DNA of 64,000 nt from Pycnococcus provasolii (GCA_938743325.2 OW568875.1:372001-436000), one strand, 5' to 3'; numbered from the stretch's first letter, positions 46,990 through 57,293 are shown. Notes: generated from the letters alone by a model not told the origin. Numbers and translations are program-made.

Positions 46990-48000
46990 TTACCTCTCCA
47001 TGAAGTTCGGCTTTGGACCAATCAAATCGCTCGACTCCCACAAGTACTGCGTGTACGTCCCGTTGCCCGGGTTCCAGTTGATCGCAGCGTTGATGTCGTC
47101 CTGCGTGCTGAACGACACGCCAATGGGAAACCCGCCGATGCCGCTGCCCGCGAGACCAGGGAGCACGGTGAACAGCACGCGCGCGGGAATCCACGAGCAA
47201 ATCACCTTGGGAAAGTGATTGATGTGCCCGTCGTGGTAGTCGCCGAAGAAACGAAGGCTCCACAACATATCTGGGTCGTCCGACGCGGTGAACTCGTAGC
47301 TGCCGTAAAACGCAGGAGCCGCGTAGTATTGCAAGTAGCCCGCCTTGATGAACGAGCTCGCCTGCAAAGGCATGTGGCCAGCCTTGACTTTTCGCTTGCT
47401 GATCCAAATCATAGGATCTTTCTTGTACGGCGTTCCACCTGGCCCATACGTCGACATGTCGCGAAGGAATCCACGCCCATCCTTGCCGTACTCAATCTTC
47501 ACGCCGGGCATCGTCGCCTGCAGCTCGGACTTGAATTGTTCCGTCCAACCACCGAACACGGCAGCGAAGCTGTTCGGCGACTCTGCGTACGTCGCCGTGA
47601 GCGCGTCCAGGTAGTCTTTGGGTATGGCACGGAACACCGCGGGACTGTCGTACCAGTAGATTTGCAGCGCGGCGTTCTCCTTGCTATCCTTGTCCATGAA
47701 CGAGAACATCGTCCGAACTCCCGGCGTAACCTTCTGCACGTATTCAGCACGCGTCGCGAACGCCTTTTTGTACGCGTCGACATCCTTGACGACGACAGAT
47801 GCGAAGATGACCATGCCATCTGCCTTGGTGTCAGGCCTGTTCGGCGGCCTGTTATCGTTTCCGCAGCACGCGTCGCAGGAGAGCCACACGCACGCTCCGA
47901 CCGCGGTGCAGCCCTTCCCGCACGTCGTTTTCGTGAGGCAGGGCAGTGCGAAGTTGTTGACGACCCACGGCACGAAGCCCGTCGGGTTCTGAGTCGGCAT
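46990..48000 (-). CDS. ABM-like (dimeric alpha/beta barrel) protein, possibly duplicated
   Basis: 336 residues from the ATG at 48000. A Cys-rich start (CLTKTTCGKGCTAVGACVWL, CDACCG) precedes a domain at ~63-165 (MVIFASVVVKDVDAYKKAFA, VRTMFSFMDKD, LQIYWYDSPAVFRAIPKDYL) that fits the antibiotic-biosynthesis-monooxygenase-like ferredoxin fold. A second similar region at ~200-270 (MIWISKRKVKAGHMPLQASS, MLWSLRFFGDYHDGHINHFP) may be a repeat of it. The substrate is unknown, and many family members act as small-molecule or stress-response enzymes. Confidence 0.6.
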   Translation of the reverse strand: MPTQNPTGFVPWVVNNFALPCLTKTTCGKGCTAVGACVWLSCDACCGNDNRPPNRPDTKADGMVIFASVVVKDVDAYKKAFATRAEYVQKVTPGVRTMFSFMDKDSKENAALQIYWYDSPAVFRAIPKDYLDALTATYAESPNSFAAVFGGWTEQFKSELQATMPGVKIEYGKDGRGFLRDMSTYGPGGTPYKKDPMIWISKRKVKAGHMPLQASSFIKAGYLQYYAAPAFYGSYEFTASDDPDMLWSLRFFGDYHDGHINHFPKVICSWIPARVLFTVLPGLAGSGIGGFPIGVSFSTQDDINAAINWNPGNGTYTQYLWESSDLIGPKPNFMER

Positions 48001-49357
48001 TGCAAGGAAAATACTTCTAGACCTTGTGGAACTGATCAACAAGCTTAAGTCGACTTTAAAAACGGGAAATGATTGAAATGATTGAAAGATTTCGGTGGGC
48101 AAGTGAGGACCACGTGCAAAGTCACGTTCGTAGAACTACTGTAAGGTAGTTGGCGTCCTCGCATCACGTGATATTGGCACGTGATGCGATGGATGAATTT
48201 GCGAGCGACGGACCGACGGAGGTGGTGGTGGTGGTGGTGCACTACAAGGGACCGTGATCACACGCATGTGCCGTGATAAAACCAATATACCTATACCTTC
48301 ATAGACTACCATAGCAATGTCGCGTAGAAGTAACTTCTCTTCACACTAAACCTTCACGATAATGCGGTTTTTCTCCGCCTCCTCAACCACTCCTCCCTCC
48401 TCAAGACGGCTGGTCACTGGTCACTGGTCACGACTTTGGTTAGCTAAGAACTACGATAAGACGTTTTGGGACGGTCTTCAGCACCACTGACAGACTGACC
48501 AGTTCAGTGAGTTCACCAATCACCACTGAGGCCCTGAGAGCCAACTGAGGCACGGAGGCCGGTCCCTGACACCTGAGGCCCTCTTGACCACCTGAGTCTT
48601 GACCACCTCTTAACACCAGTACACCACCGTCTTTCAACCACCGTACGGCGTCGAGGTCCGTCGTCCTTTGGTGCTTTGGTGCTTTTTGGTCAATTCGAAG
48701 AAGCACGACGAGTTCACCACTCGCCTTCACTGCTTCACCTCTCCACCAGGTCTCTCCACCTCACCTGATGATCCCGTGATTCCCGTCCCCTGATGAAGAC
48801 CCTATAGAACCGTCAACACGTTTTGACGTCAACTGGCAACCGGTTCGTGTTCATCTAAAGGTATGAGGAGCACCTGAAAGATGAAAACCCGCGTCATTAT
48901 TGGCAAGGTGAAAACGCCAAGGTGCGCCAACTCCACGAGAACGAGTCAACAACGACGCCCTGTTCAACCTGTTCTGTCAGGACTGTTCTTCTGTTTCTTC
49001 CGCCGACGACAGCCCAAGTTGACAACGCCTTCGTTGCTTCGGTTCTTCGGCCAGCGCTTTGCAAACGGCCACCAGTGACCAGACCACCTGTTTTGTTGAG
49101 GCCGTTGCTTTTTGTTTCGCCTTTTTGGAACGAGAAAGTTACTCCAAGAACTTTGCCACTTCCCGATACAGTACGCACGAGAGGCTCAGCGTCAGCGTCA
49201 GCGGCCGTCTAGTAAGCCCCTCCGCGCGCGCATACGCCCTTAAACGTCTCACCTTAAACCTTTACTGTAAACCTTTAAGTACCGTGCTTATTCTCTTTCC
49301 TTGTGTTCAGTCAGCTTGCACACGTACATACTGTAAGTACTTACAGTCTAGGTACCT
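48001..49357. other. intergenic, 1.36 kb, no gene seen
   Basis: It holds a GGTGGT run (48220-48238), CACCTGAGG/TTGACCACC-like repeats at 48540-48610 and divergent promoters of the flanking genes. No frame looks coding. Confidence 0.5.
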
Positions 49358-50344
49358 ATGTCTGGCCAGCCGCGCGTCTCGAACGTCTCCATGGTGAGCG
49401 ACCTGGGGGCGGCGTCACTCGCGGGAACGAACGGGCCCGCGGGAGCACGCGCGTTCGACCTCGAACGAACAAAGGCACGCGTCCTGCGCGCTTTCGAGGG
49501 AACGGCGCCAACCAAGTTTCGCACCTTCTTCAAGACGCAGACCATGGACAGGTGGCTCAAGGCGTGCGCGCGCTACGTCGGCGCACGCATCGACAAGAGG
49601 GATCACGACGCGGATGCGGAACTCGAAAATAACTTAGCGCCGCTGTACGCTCACATGCTACTCAGCATGTCCGACTACGTCAACACGCAGAGGGACAAGC
49701 TCTTCTTCGAAAGCCTGTACGAGGCGACGAACCAGGTGCTACGCGAGGCGTTCGCTGCCACGCGCAACACCGCGGAGGCGGAGGCGGAACTGCACAGACT
49801 CTTCCGCAGCGACAGCTTCAACATAGCGAGCAGAAAGCAGGAGGCGAAGACGAAGCAGACAAGCCTCGACCTCACGTTGCACGAACTGTACACCATACGC
49901 AACGAGGCTGGTGGCACGCTCAACACCAAGCTCCTCTGGCAGCTCTTCGGCCGGCGCCGTCGACGAGCCCACGGACCAACCGCGGGCGTGTGCTCGCCAA
50001 TCATCAGCAGCTTATGCCACACGCCACGCAAAGCGCTTGACGAGCTGAACATGACGACGCGGTCTCGGTTGAACACACCACGAACACCGAGAGCTGGCGG
50101 CGGCGAGCCAAAGAAAGGAGGGTTGCCGGTGGTGAACCGCGGGGCAGCTGCGAGCCCGCGCACGATGAGTCGCGCCAGCCCCACCGCGTCGCTGCGCTCG
50201 TACGCGACGAACGCAACGTCGAACGGGATTTCGAGCCGACGCACCAGCAAAGTGTCCGTAACCAACAGTGTCGCCGACAGCTTGGCGCCAGGCGAACTGG
50301 GCCGGCCGCACTCGCAGGGCGGCGGATTCATGACGGCGCGATGA
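49358..50344 (+). CDS. unknown alpha-helical protein, 328 residues
   Basis: The first ~215 residues are predicted helical (KARVLRAFEGTAPTKFRTFF, FFESLYEATNQVLREAFAAT, EAELHRLFRSDSFNIASRKQ). They end with TLNTKLLWQLFGRRRRR and CSPIISSLCHTPR, which resembles the end of some cilium-associated or PP1-regulatory-like proteins (for example PPP1R36), but the match is weak and I do not assign it. The rest is a disordered Ser/Arg/Thr-rich tail. TGTAA lies at 50358. No signal or membrane segment. Confidence 0.65.
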   Translation: MSGQPRVSNVSMVSDLGAASLAGTNGPAGARAFDLERTKARVLRAFEGTAPTKFRTFFKTQTMDRWLKACARYVGARIDKRDHDADAELENNLAPLYAHMLLSMSDYVNTQRDKLFFESLYEATNQVLREAFAATRNTAEAEAELHRLFRSDSFNIASRKQEAKTKQTSLDLTLHELYTIRNEAGGTLNTKLLWQLFGRRRRRAHGPTAGVCSPIISSLCHTPRKALDELNMTTRSRLNTPRTPRAGGGEPKKGGLPVVNRGAAASPRTMSRASPTASLRSYATNATSNGISSRRTSKVSVTNSVADSLAPGELGRPHSQGGGFMTAR

Positions 50345-50357
50345 CGTCCGCGACGTG

Positions 50358-50362
50358 TGTAA
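50358..50362 (+). terminator. TGTAA poly(A) signal
   Basis: TGTAA 14 bp after the stop of the unknown helical protein. Confidence 0.5.
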
Positions 50363-50427
50363 ATTAAAAAGCGCAGTTTTTTGAAGTCGTAATCACACTT
50401 CTTTACACAGTACATGCGTCTAGACCG

Positions 50428-51585
50428 TCAAAACGCAAACGTTGTGAGCGTGTCGCCGGCGCGCTGGCGCAGCTGCCTGCAATCCTCTAACGCCATGCGC
50501 GCAACGGCCGCCCCACGAGCCTCACCACCTTCATCTGTGCACTCGCCCGCTTGATGGAAGCTCGTGAGCGCGTGAGTCGTTGCTGGCAGGTGCGTGAGAC
50601 GGCGCGTTAGTACGCTGCGCACCTCGGTCGTGCATCCCGCGTCGTGGAAGGCTGCGGACAGTCTGCAGGCAGCGCGCAGTAGACGGCTCTCGCCAAGGAC
50701 TTGGTGCGCGGCGAGTGCGACGTTCACACCTGAAGCAGGCGGAGTTGCGTCGTCGACACCTGCCGTTCCCTTGCGAGTGCCAAGCGCATGCTCGCGCGCA
50801 AGCAAGCTCGCTTCTCCCTCGCGCAGAGCTTCGGCAACCGTCTCCGCCGCGGTTGGCGGCACGCGCCTAAGGTCTTCGTCGACGACACACCTGGCTGTGT
50901 ACGAACGCACGCGTTTTGCTGCCAACCCAGCCCACAGGCTTGCAGCCTGTTCGCTGGACATAGCCTCTGGCCGTCGCGCCTCGAACCATGCCTCGGCTGT
51001 TCGCGCGAGCTTCAGAGCGTGCGCGCGTGCAACTACCTTTGCAGTCCAAGCAGGCGACACGTCATCTGGGATGGGCACGTGAGCCAGCGGGTGCGTTGTC
51101 CTTTTGCGCTCATCGCCAGCTCGCACGAGTCGTTTCAGGCGTGTCGCCACGTTGTGCGCGTCTGGCGGCACCATGGCGGCGACTTTCGTCTTCGTGTCTC
51201 GTGAGGCGTTCTTGCGTGCAAGATTGGTGAGTGCCACAATCCTCCTCTCCTCGTCCGTCGCGCCCTCACGCGCCTTCGCGACCGCCTTGTTCACCGCGTG
51301 CTTTTCCTTGAAGCTCTGCTGTGCGTGCGTACTTGCGTTCGTTTCGGTTTCTTCGTCACCCGAGTCGATTCCAAGAGACGCCGTCATCATCTCCGCCGAC
51401 GCGGAGAGACTTTCGCTGAGAAACGCGTCTTCTTCTGAGCCGGCCTGAAGTTGACGAGACGCCGACGCCGCATATCCGCCATGAGCGTGAGGTTGAGAGG
51501 CTGCGTCCAAGGTGCGCTCCCTTTCCCTTTCCTCGAGGTCCTCCAGCAGGTCTAAGATGGACGAACTCGACGACGACGACGACAT
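50428..51585 (-). CDS. unknown Ala/Arg-rich protein, 385 residues
   Basis: It begins with a Ser-rich and acidic start (SILDLLEDLEERERERTLDA), then a region around 85-140 (KEKHAVNKAVAKAREGATDE; RRIVALTNLARKNASRDTKT) and a mostly helical C-terminal half (WTAKVVARAHALKLARTAEA, AHQVLGESRLLRAACRLSAA). No known domain, signal or membrane segment was recognised. The frame is long and clean, so it is likely real. It is convergent with the helical gene at 49358 and divergent from the LRR gene at 51830. Confidence 0.6.
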   Translation of the reverse strand: MSSSSSSSSILDLLEDLEERERERTLDAASQPHAHGGYAASASRQLQAGSEEDAFLSESLSASAEMMTASLGIDSGDEETETNASTHAQQSFKEKHAVNKAVAKAREGATDEERRIVALTNLARKNASRDTKTKVAAMVPPDAHNVATRLKRLVRAGDERKRTTHPLAHVPIPDDVSPAWTAKVVARAHALKLARTAEAWFEARRPEAMSSEQAASLWAGLAAKRVRSYTARCVVDEDLRRVPPTAAETVAEALREGEASLLAREHALGTRKGTAGVDDATPPASGVNVALAAHQVLGESRLLRAACRLSAAFHDAGCTTEVRSVLTRRLTHLPATTHALTSFHQAGECTDEGGEARGAAVARMALEDCRQLRQRAGDTLTTFAF

Positions 51586-51829
51586 CCCTGTATTCGAATG
51601 AGTAATGGGACTCAGCGGTCAATGGCGAAGTTCAAACGAACGTCACGGGCAACGGGAACCGCCTGGACTTGCATCGCCGCTGTTCGTGGAGGGAGGTGGT
51701 CAAGGTCGGCCTCGCCTTGCATCGCCGTCATCCAAAGGGTCAGTCAGGCCTTGCATTGCCGCCTACAATCCTCTCCGGCTCCCGTGTGGTGACGTGTGAC
51801 TCTTCGTCTTCCTTTTCAGGATCATCTCT

Positions 51830-53947
51830 ATGCCGCGCTCGCTCGCGCATCAGCCGCGCAACGCGCCAAAAAGAGGAAGTTTGGCTACTGCAAACCTGAG
51901 CGATGATGCGAGCGACAACAACACGGTGACTGATAACGCACCGCAAATAAACAAAACTTCCACGGGTGGTACCTCGCTGCCGACACTTGCGGCGGCAAGC
52001 AAAAGTTACGCAAAGCCTGACACGGCGACAGCTGTGCCAGTCGCCGCCGTTCCGCTCGTGCGCGCAGCGCTGCAAGATGCGGCGAGATGCAAGGACGCGC
52101 TTAAAATACCCGCAGGCTGGGGAATCACAAGACTGCCCGCGGAGGTGGAAGACGCGCTCGCGTATTCAGGCACACTCGACGGCCTGACAACCTTGGACAT
52201 CGGAAACCAGAAACTTGACCGTCTGCCCAGCCTTGACGCCGTCGCTGAAACGCTACTGCAGCTAAGCTTTGCGTACAACGAGGTCGAACGTGTGCCGCCG
52301 ACGATGGCACAGAGGTGGGGTGCGCTCGAACAGCTGGACGTTGGCCACAACCGCCTCAAGGTTCTGCCCTCGGAACTTGGCGCGACATGCGTGCGACTCA
52401 CCAAGTTGAGCGCGAGTCACAACGAACTCGAAAGTCTACCTGACGCGTTCTCAAGCCTCGTGCGCATCACCGCGCTCGACATCTCCTCGAATCGACTGCA
52501 AGCCATACCGCGCTGTGTCGAAAACTTCATGCTGCTCGAGGTGCTCCACGCAAATCACAACGAGATTTCAGGCCTGTTCGAAAAGGCTGAGCGCTTGCTC
52601 AACCTCTGCGAACTCGTCTTGCACCACAATCAGCTCGTCGGCATTGCGCGCACGTGGCCGCTCGCGATGCGGCGATCTCTTCGGCGCCTTGAGCTGAACG
52701 ACAACGTGCTCCAGTTCCTGCCACCAGAACTCGGACTGTGCGAACGCCTCGTCGGTGGGAGATTTACCGTCGGCTGCAACCCGCTCCTCTTCCCACCCGT
52801 GCGGATTTGCCGCGGCGGCGTTGCCAAGGTTCTGGAGTATCTGCGCGGCCATCTTGACGCTGCCGAAGAGGTGGAGGTTGATATTTCCGAGCCGCTGCCG
52901 CAGCCGGATGCGATTGCGGACGACGCAATGGAATTGCCAGACGGACCATGTAAGCTATGTGCACCAGGAGAATTTGACCCGTCTCTCTTGCAGTCGGGAG
53001 GGCTGACGGGATTGAGCGTGAAGCAGGCACTTGCCGTTGCGGAGAATGAAATCGAGACGCTCAAGGCGTCGCTGATTCGCAAGGATCGGCAGGTACGCGA
53101 GCAGATTGCGGAGAGTGAAAAGGCGAAGCGTGCGTGGGATTTGCGCGAGAAGGTGCTTCAGAAGAGCGTAATTGAGAAGGCGCAGGCGGCGGATCGCATC
53201 CAACGCGAGATGGCTTCGCACATCAAGGAGCTTTCTGAACTTAGAAAAGAGAACGACGGACTTCGAGAAATCTCCAAGGAAGCGGCTGCTGCTCGTGCGC
53301 TGAAGCATCAGCAGCAGCGTGATCCACCGCCACCACATGCGAATGACGAAAAAAGCCGCGAACGTGTTGGTAGCCTCGAACGAGAGCGTGACGCGCTCGT
53401 CTCTCGTGTGGCATCGCTCGAGTCTGAATTGTCGGCATCGGAATCGGCGCGCCGCACCGGGGATGCACAGGCATCACGCAGCGCCGCGGCTCTTGTTGAG
53501 GCGCGACGTGAGGCAGCAGCACGTGACGAACGGTGCGAGTTGGCTGAGAGCAAGCTGGAAAGTGTGCAAGAGGAGCTTCGTACATTACGCAAGGAGATAG
53601 TAGCTGCCCGGGACGCAAGAGCAAGTGCCGAGGCCAAGGCCAAGGCACTAGTTGCGGAGACAAGAGTGGCTGGAGCGAGGATAGTTTCAGCGCAGGGCTG
53701 CGCTTCTGTCGTCGTGTCGTCGAAGGACGACGATGGCATGGACGGCGATATCGTCGGAAGTCTTCCAACGAAAAGTTCCCTTGCAAAACATCGCGTACCG
53801 GGCGCCAATGCGCCGAGCAAATCGCCAGCTTCGGGAGAAGCCAGCGGCTCCGCCCGTGCGGCTGGCGCACGCCGCCTCGGATCTAAGCGTATTTTGAGCG
53901 GTCGCGATGCAGCACGCTGGCAGGATGACATAGATCGGACATCATAG
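51830..53947 (+). CDS. leucine-rich repeat and coiled-coil protein
   Basis: 705 residues. About seven to eight LRRs occupy ~117-304 (LTTLDIGNQKLDRLPSL, LLQLSFAYNEVERVPP, LEQLDVGHNRLKVLPSELG, LTKLSASHNELESLPDAF, ITALDISSNRLQAIP, LRRLELNDNVLQFLPPELG), with the LxxLxLxxNxLxxLP pattern. A long coiled coil covers ~397-617, with a Ser/Ala-rich tail. Likely a cytosolic scaffold, possibly flagellar, but no specific family is assigned. CTTCCTTTTCAG at 51808-51819 looks like a 3' splice site just before the start, so an intron in the 5' leader is possible. Confidence 0.75.
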   Translation: MPRSLAHQPRNAPKRGSLATANLSDDASDNNTVTDNAPQINKTSTGGTSLPTLAAASKSYAKPDTATAVPVAAVPLVRAALQDAARCKDALKIPAGWGITRLPAEVEDALAYSGTLDGLTTLDIGNQKLDRLPSLDAVAETLLQLSFAYNEVERVPPTMAQRWGALEQLDVGHNRLKVLPSELGATCVRLTKLSASHNELESLPDAFSSLVRITALDISSNRLQAIPRCVENFMLLEVLHANHNEISGLFEKAERLLNLCELVLHHNQLVGIARTWPLAMRRSLRRLELNDNVLQFLPPELGLCERLVGGRFTVGCNPLLFPPVRICRGGVAKVLEYLRGHLDAAEEVEVDISEPLPQPDAIADDAMELPDGPCKLCAPGEFDPSLLQSGGLTGLSVKQALAVAENEIETLKASLIRKDRQVREQIAESEKAKRAWDLREKVLQKSVIEKAQAADRIQREMASHIKELSELRKENDGLREISKEAAAARALKHQQQRDPPPPHANDEKSRERVGSLERERDALVSRVASLESELSASESARRTGDAQASRSAAALVEARREAAARDERCELAESKLESVQEELRTLRKEIVAARDARASAEAKAKALVAETRVAGARIVSAQGCASVVVSSKDDDGMDGDIVGSLPTKSSLAKHRVPGANAPSKSPASGEASGSARAAGARRLGSKRILSGRDAARWQDDIDRTS

Positions 53948-54308
53948 TACTATCTATAGGTACTCGTAGCTACTGTATAGCTGGCAGGCCGAGCGAGGTT
54001 GTTGTTGTGTACTGTAAAATTACAAAGTGACAAAGTGTGTAAAATAAAATGTGCTGTTGAATAGTACTAGGCTGTATGTACATAGTCGATGATCCTGACC
54101 GACCATGTCCGTGAACGTAGATTTAGGTCGAGAAAGACATGTCAAAATGTCAAAAATAAACTTTTTTTTTGGATTTTATCCCCAGGGGGAATCTTTGAAA
54201 AATTGATTTGGGGGGGGGGGGGGGGGGGGGGGGGGGGAGTTCTCCACCCCACGTTTATATTTGTCCAGATCACACGACGCCCGTGATATAATTCCTCGAA
54301 GAATAATA
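53948..54308. repeat. intergenic with a G28 homopolymer
   Basis: TGTAA-containing poly(A) region of the LRR gene near 54014 and 54037. A run of 28 G at 54210-54237 lies about 70 bp before the PAP2 start; its exact length is doubtful in any assembly. Confidence 0.65.
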
Positions 54309-55199
54309 ATGCCCGTGTGTCAGGTGCTTACGAAGGGGATGCGTGCTCGTGCTCTCGGTGCTCATCGTCCGCTTACGTGTCGCACAATCAAGACATCCGC
54401 GTCGATCCCTCCAGGCGATGCTAATGGGGGTGCCAAAGAAAAACGACTTGATGCGTCTTTGTCGGCACCTTCATCGCCGTCCACATCAACGCAGAGTGTT
54501 AGTGGTGGTGGTGCGCCGCCCATGTCGACGCAGAGAAGCTTAACAGCACTGCTTGCGTTCGGCATCGTCGCGGCGGACGTCGAAGGAGTGGATCGAAACT
54601 GGCACCTGCTCCTGCCTTACGATCAAGCGCTATTCGCTCTCGCAGCAAGCCTTCCACCCCCGGACATCATATTCGCACGCACGACAGTCTCCGACACGCC
54701 CATCGACGCGGCGCTCTACGCATGGGCAGCCGCCCTCGCTCTCGGCACACTGCGCCCAGGATCGCGGCGAGGGGTCTGGGAGGCTTCGTTTTTCGCGTTC
54801 GTCGCACTCATGGTCAACGCAAACGTCGTGTCGTTCCTGAAAGACGCCTTTATGCGACCAAGACCTGAGGCTGTGCTGGCAAGCTACGCGTTCCCGAGCG
54901 GACATACGACCGCCGCGTGCTTTGGGTGGGGCGTGCTATTTTTGAGCATCCTCCCGGCGGCGTTTCCGGAACTGCGCGCTGCGTTGCGCCGTGAGGGTGG
55001 CGGACTGACGCCCCTGTGCGTCGCGCTTTGGGCGACACCGACCGTCGTGACGGCGACTGGACGGATCATCGGAGAGGCGCACTGGCTCTCCGATACCGTC
55101 GCCGGTGCGGCGGTTGGCGTCGTCTTCGCAAGCCTGGCGGATGGAGCGGCGAATGCGGCGCGACGTGCGCGCGGCGATGAAAATCATAAACTATTGTAA
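54309..55199 (+). CDS. PAP2-type phosphatase, plastid-targeted
   Basis: 296 residues from the ATG at 54309. A Ser/Thr/Arg-rich plastid-type extension (~1-75) precedes several membrane helices. The PAP2 acid-phosphatase signature is complete: KDAFMRPRP (~177), SYAFPSGHTTAACFGW with the catalytic His (~192) and GRIIGEAHWLSDTVAG (~251) with the nucleophile His and Asp. It probably dephosphorylates phosphatidic acid or another lipid phosphate in a plastid membrane. The in-frame start at 54261 would add a basic segment and is less likely. Confidence 0.88.
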   Translation: MPVCQVLTKGMRARALGAHRPLTCRTIKTSASIPPGDANGGAKEKRLDASLSAPSSPSTSTQSVSGGGAPPMSTQRSLTALLAFGIVAADVEGVDRNWHLLLPYDQALFALAASLPPPDIIFARTTVSDTPIDAALYAWAAALALGTLRPGSRRGVWEASFFAFVALMVNANVVSFLKDAFMRPRPEAVLASYAFPSGHTTAACFGWGVLFLSILPAAFPELRAALRREGGGLTPLCVALWATPTVVTATGRIIGEAHWLSDTVAGAAVGVVFASLADGAANAARRARGDENHKLL

Positions 55200-55310
55200 T
55201 TCATTCGTTCTTGACGGGCCATGTTTTGTATTTTATTGTTATCAGACACACATGGAACGTTTTCTTTACAGCAAATTAAAGGAAAAAGAAAATTCAAAAG
55301 AGGTAGATGC

Positions 55311-57293
55311 CTAATAACCGCCGCCTTCGAAGTGCGCTCGTCGACCGTGTCGGATGTTGGTGGTGGTGCTATGTGCGCGCTCCTCGAACGATGGGACCGG
55401 CGGAACGTAAAAGGCGCTTTTGTTGAAACCTGTCTTATCAGATTCTCGCGGCGGAGCGTGCGGCCACATCGGCGCTGGTCCGGATGGGATCTGGCCGTGC
55501 TGCGGCAGGTACGATGGCAACGTCGGCTGCTGCGAGGCGGTAACACCCGACCTCCTGCCGTACTGCGGCGTTCCCTCGCGACTTTTCGGTGGTTCGGATG
55601 GATAGTTGGACGCGCTTGGCTTTCGTGCGCCGTTCATAACCTGCCCGCCAGTCACGCCCAGCGCACGCGTCGGTCCGCGCGTGGGGAAACCTGCAGGTCC
55701 TGCAAATGCGCTGCCACCATCCTCCGGATCGAACCCAATCTGCCCACCTGCGTCGTTTCGCATGCCGTGGCTAGATCCGACGCGAATGCTCGCAGCCATG
55801 GGAGTCTGCACCTTGGGCGTCTTGCGGAATGGAACGCCAGCCGGTCCATGCTTCGCAGCATGTGCCGGGAAGCCGGTCATGTGGCTGCCTGACGCGACGC
55901 CTGCCGCCATCTCCGCCTGCCGCGCGGCATTTTCGAGGTCCTCGATGCTGCGGCGCCCGCCTCCTCGCAGCGAGTGGTGCGCGGTGATCTGCTCGCTTGT
56001 CGGACTTGCATCACGCTTGCGCCTCCGTGTGGGATCGTTAGCCTTGGCTGCGGCTGCGGCGGCATACGCCGCCTCGCCTTGCTGCGGTTTCGGCGGAAGA
56101 TTGTTGCCATCACGCCGTGCGGCACCTCTTGCGCGAGCGTGTGGTGCGCCTGTTGTTCCACCGCGAGAAGGCGGAGCGACGGGAGGTGGTGTGGGAGGCG
56201 GTCCTTCCGTGCCAGGCGTCGTCATCGAGGTTGAGTAGCCAGCAGTTGATGGCGTCGTCATCTCGAGCGCCGAGCTGCGCGTCGGCGTGGGCGTCGGCGC
56301 GGGTGCCGCTGCCGGTGCGGGCGCCGCTGCTGTGGGTAAGGCCGTCGCCGTGGTTCCCAACGGCAGCGCGGAACCCCAGCCCTCCATCCCCTCGAAGTAT
56401 GTGTGGCACGTGCACGCCTTGCCGTGCGTGCGCCGCAGCGGCTCGATCTTCAGCAGGCTCTCCATGAACGCCACGGACGAGGAGAGGTTGCGGTCTCGGC
56501 GGAAGCGCGCTGGCAAGCCCTCCGGATTGCTCATGTCCGGGAACTTGAGTCCGGCGAAACGCGGGTTGCGGAAGAAGATGTCGCTCTGCGTGGGCGTCAG
56601 CGGCCCGAGCGCCTTTTGGATTATGTACAGCTGGTCGATGTCGCTCTCGCCGGGGAAGAGCGGCTGGCCGGTGAGCATCTCTGCGAGGATGCACGCGATG
56701 GCCCACTGGTCCACCGTCTTGTCGTAGTCCGTCGCGCCGAGAAGCAGCTCCGGGGCGCGGTACCAGCGCGTCGCGACGTAGTCCGTCATTTCCTCCTTCA
56801 TACCAGACTTGGGCATCGCGCGTGCGAATCCAAAGTCGCACAGCTTGAGCTGTCCCGCGTTCGTTCCGTTTTGGCCAGGTGCCGGCGGGTTGATCAGGAG
56901 GTTTTCCGGCTTGATGTCTCGGTGCACGATGTCGGACGCGTGGCAGAACTCCACAGCCAGCACGAGCTGCCAGATGTAGCTCCTCGCGACGTTGAACGGT
57001 ATTCCCTGCGGGCTTTCTTCGAGGATCTCGAGCAAGTTCTTCTCCATGTACTCAAACACAAGGTATAGCTTGCCCTTCCGCCGAAACGCTTCGCGCAGGC
57101 TGACAATGTTAGGATGTCTCAGCGCCCTGAGCATCTTGACCTCTCTCAAGATGGTCTTGCGGACGATCTCGTCGTCGTCCGTTTCCTTGAACTTCTTCAC
57201 GGCGACAGTCGCGCCACTCTCTCGGTTTCGGCATCGCAGCACGACGCCGTACGCGCCCTCTCCCACGACGCCAAGCACTTCGTACTTGTTCAT
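55311..57293 (-). CDS. CDKL5: CDKL5-like protein kinase
   Basis: 660 residues from the ATG at 57293. The kinase domain (~1-300) has MNKYEVLGVVGEGAYGVVL, AVKKFKE, KTILREVKMLRALRHPNIV, HRDIKPENLLI, DFGFA and the TDY activation loop EEMTDYVATRWYRAPELL typical of CDKL kinases, closest to CDKL5 by the LREAFRRKGKLYLVFEYMEK stretch. CDKL5-type kinases control cilium length (LF5 in Chlamydomonas). A long disordered C-terminal tail (Pro/Thr/Gly/Arg-rich), as in CDKL5, follows. All catalytic residues are present. This supports a flagellate life stage. Confidence 0.9.
   Translation of the reverse strand: MNKYEVLGVVGEGAYGVVLRCRNRESGATVAVKKFKETDDDEIVRKTILREVKMLRALRHPNIVSLREAFRRKGKLYLVFEYMEKNLLEILEESPQGIPFNVARSYIWQLVLAVEFCHASDIVHRDIKPENLLINPPAPGQNGTNAGQLKLCDFGFARAMPKSGMKEEMTDYVATRWYRAPELLLGATDYDKTVDQWAIACILAEMLTGQPLFPGESDIDQLYIIQKALGPLTPTQSDIFFRNPRFAGLKFPDMSNPEGLPARFRRDRNLSSSVAFMESLLKIEPLRRTHGKACTCHTYFEGMEGWGSALPLGTTATALPTAAAPAPAAAPAPTPTPTRSSALEMTTPSTAGYSTSMTTPGTEGPPPTPPPVAPPSRGGTTGAPHARARGAARRDGNNLPPKPQQGEAAYAAAAAAKANDPTRRRKRDASPTSEQITAHHSLRGGGRRSIEDLENAARQAEMAAGVASGSHMTGFPAHAAKHGPAGVPFRKTPKVQTPMAASIRVGSSHGMRNDAGGQIGFDPEDGGSAFAGPAGFPTRGPTRALGVTGGQVMNGARKPSASNYPSEPPKSREGTPQYGRRSGVTASQQPTLPSYLPQHGQIPSGPAPMWPHAPPRESDKTGFNKSAFYVPPVPSFEERAHSTTTNIRHGRRAHFEGGGY

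Noticed and set aside
51598-51799. Small frames upstream of the LRR gene as a separate gene
   Set aside because: Repeated CTTGCATCGCC sequence and no domain; more likely leader or an intron region before the start at 51830.
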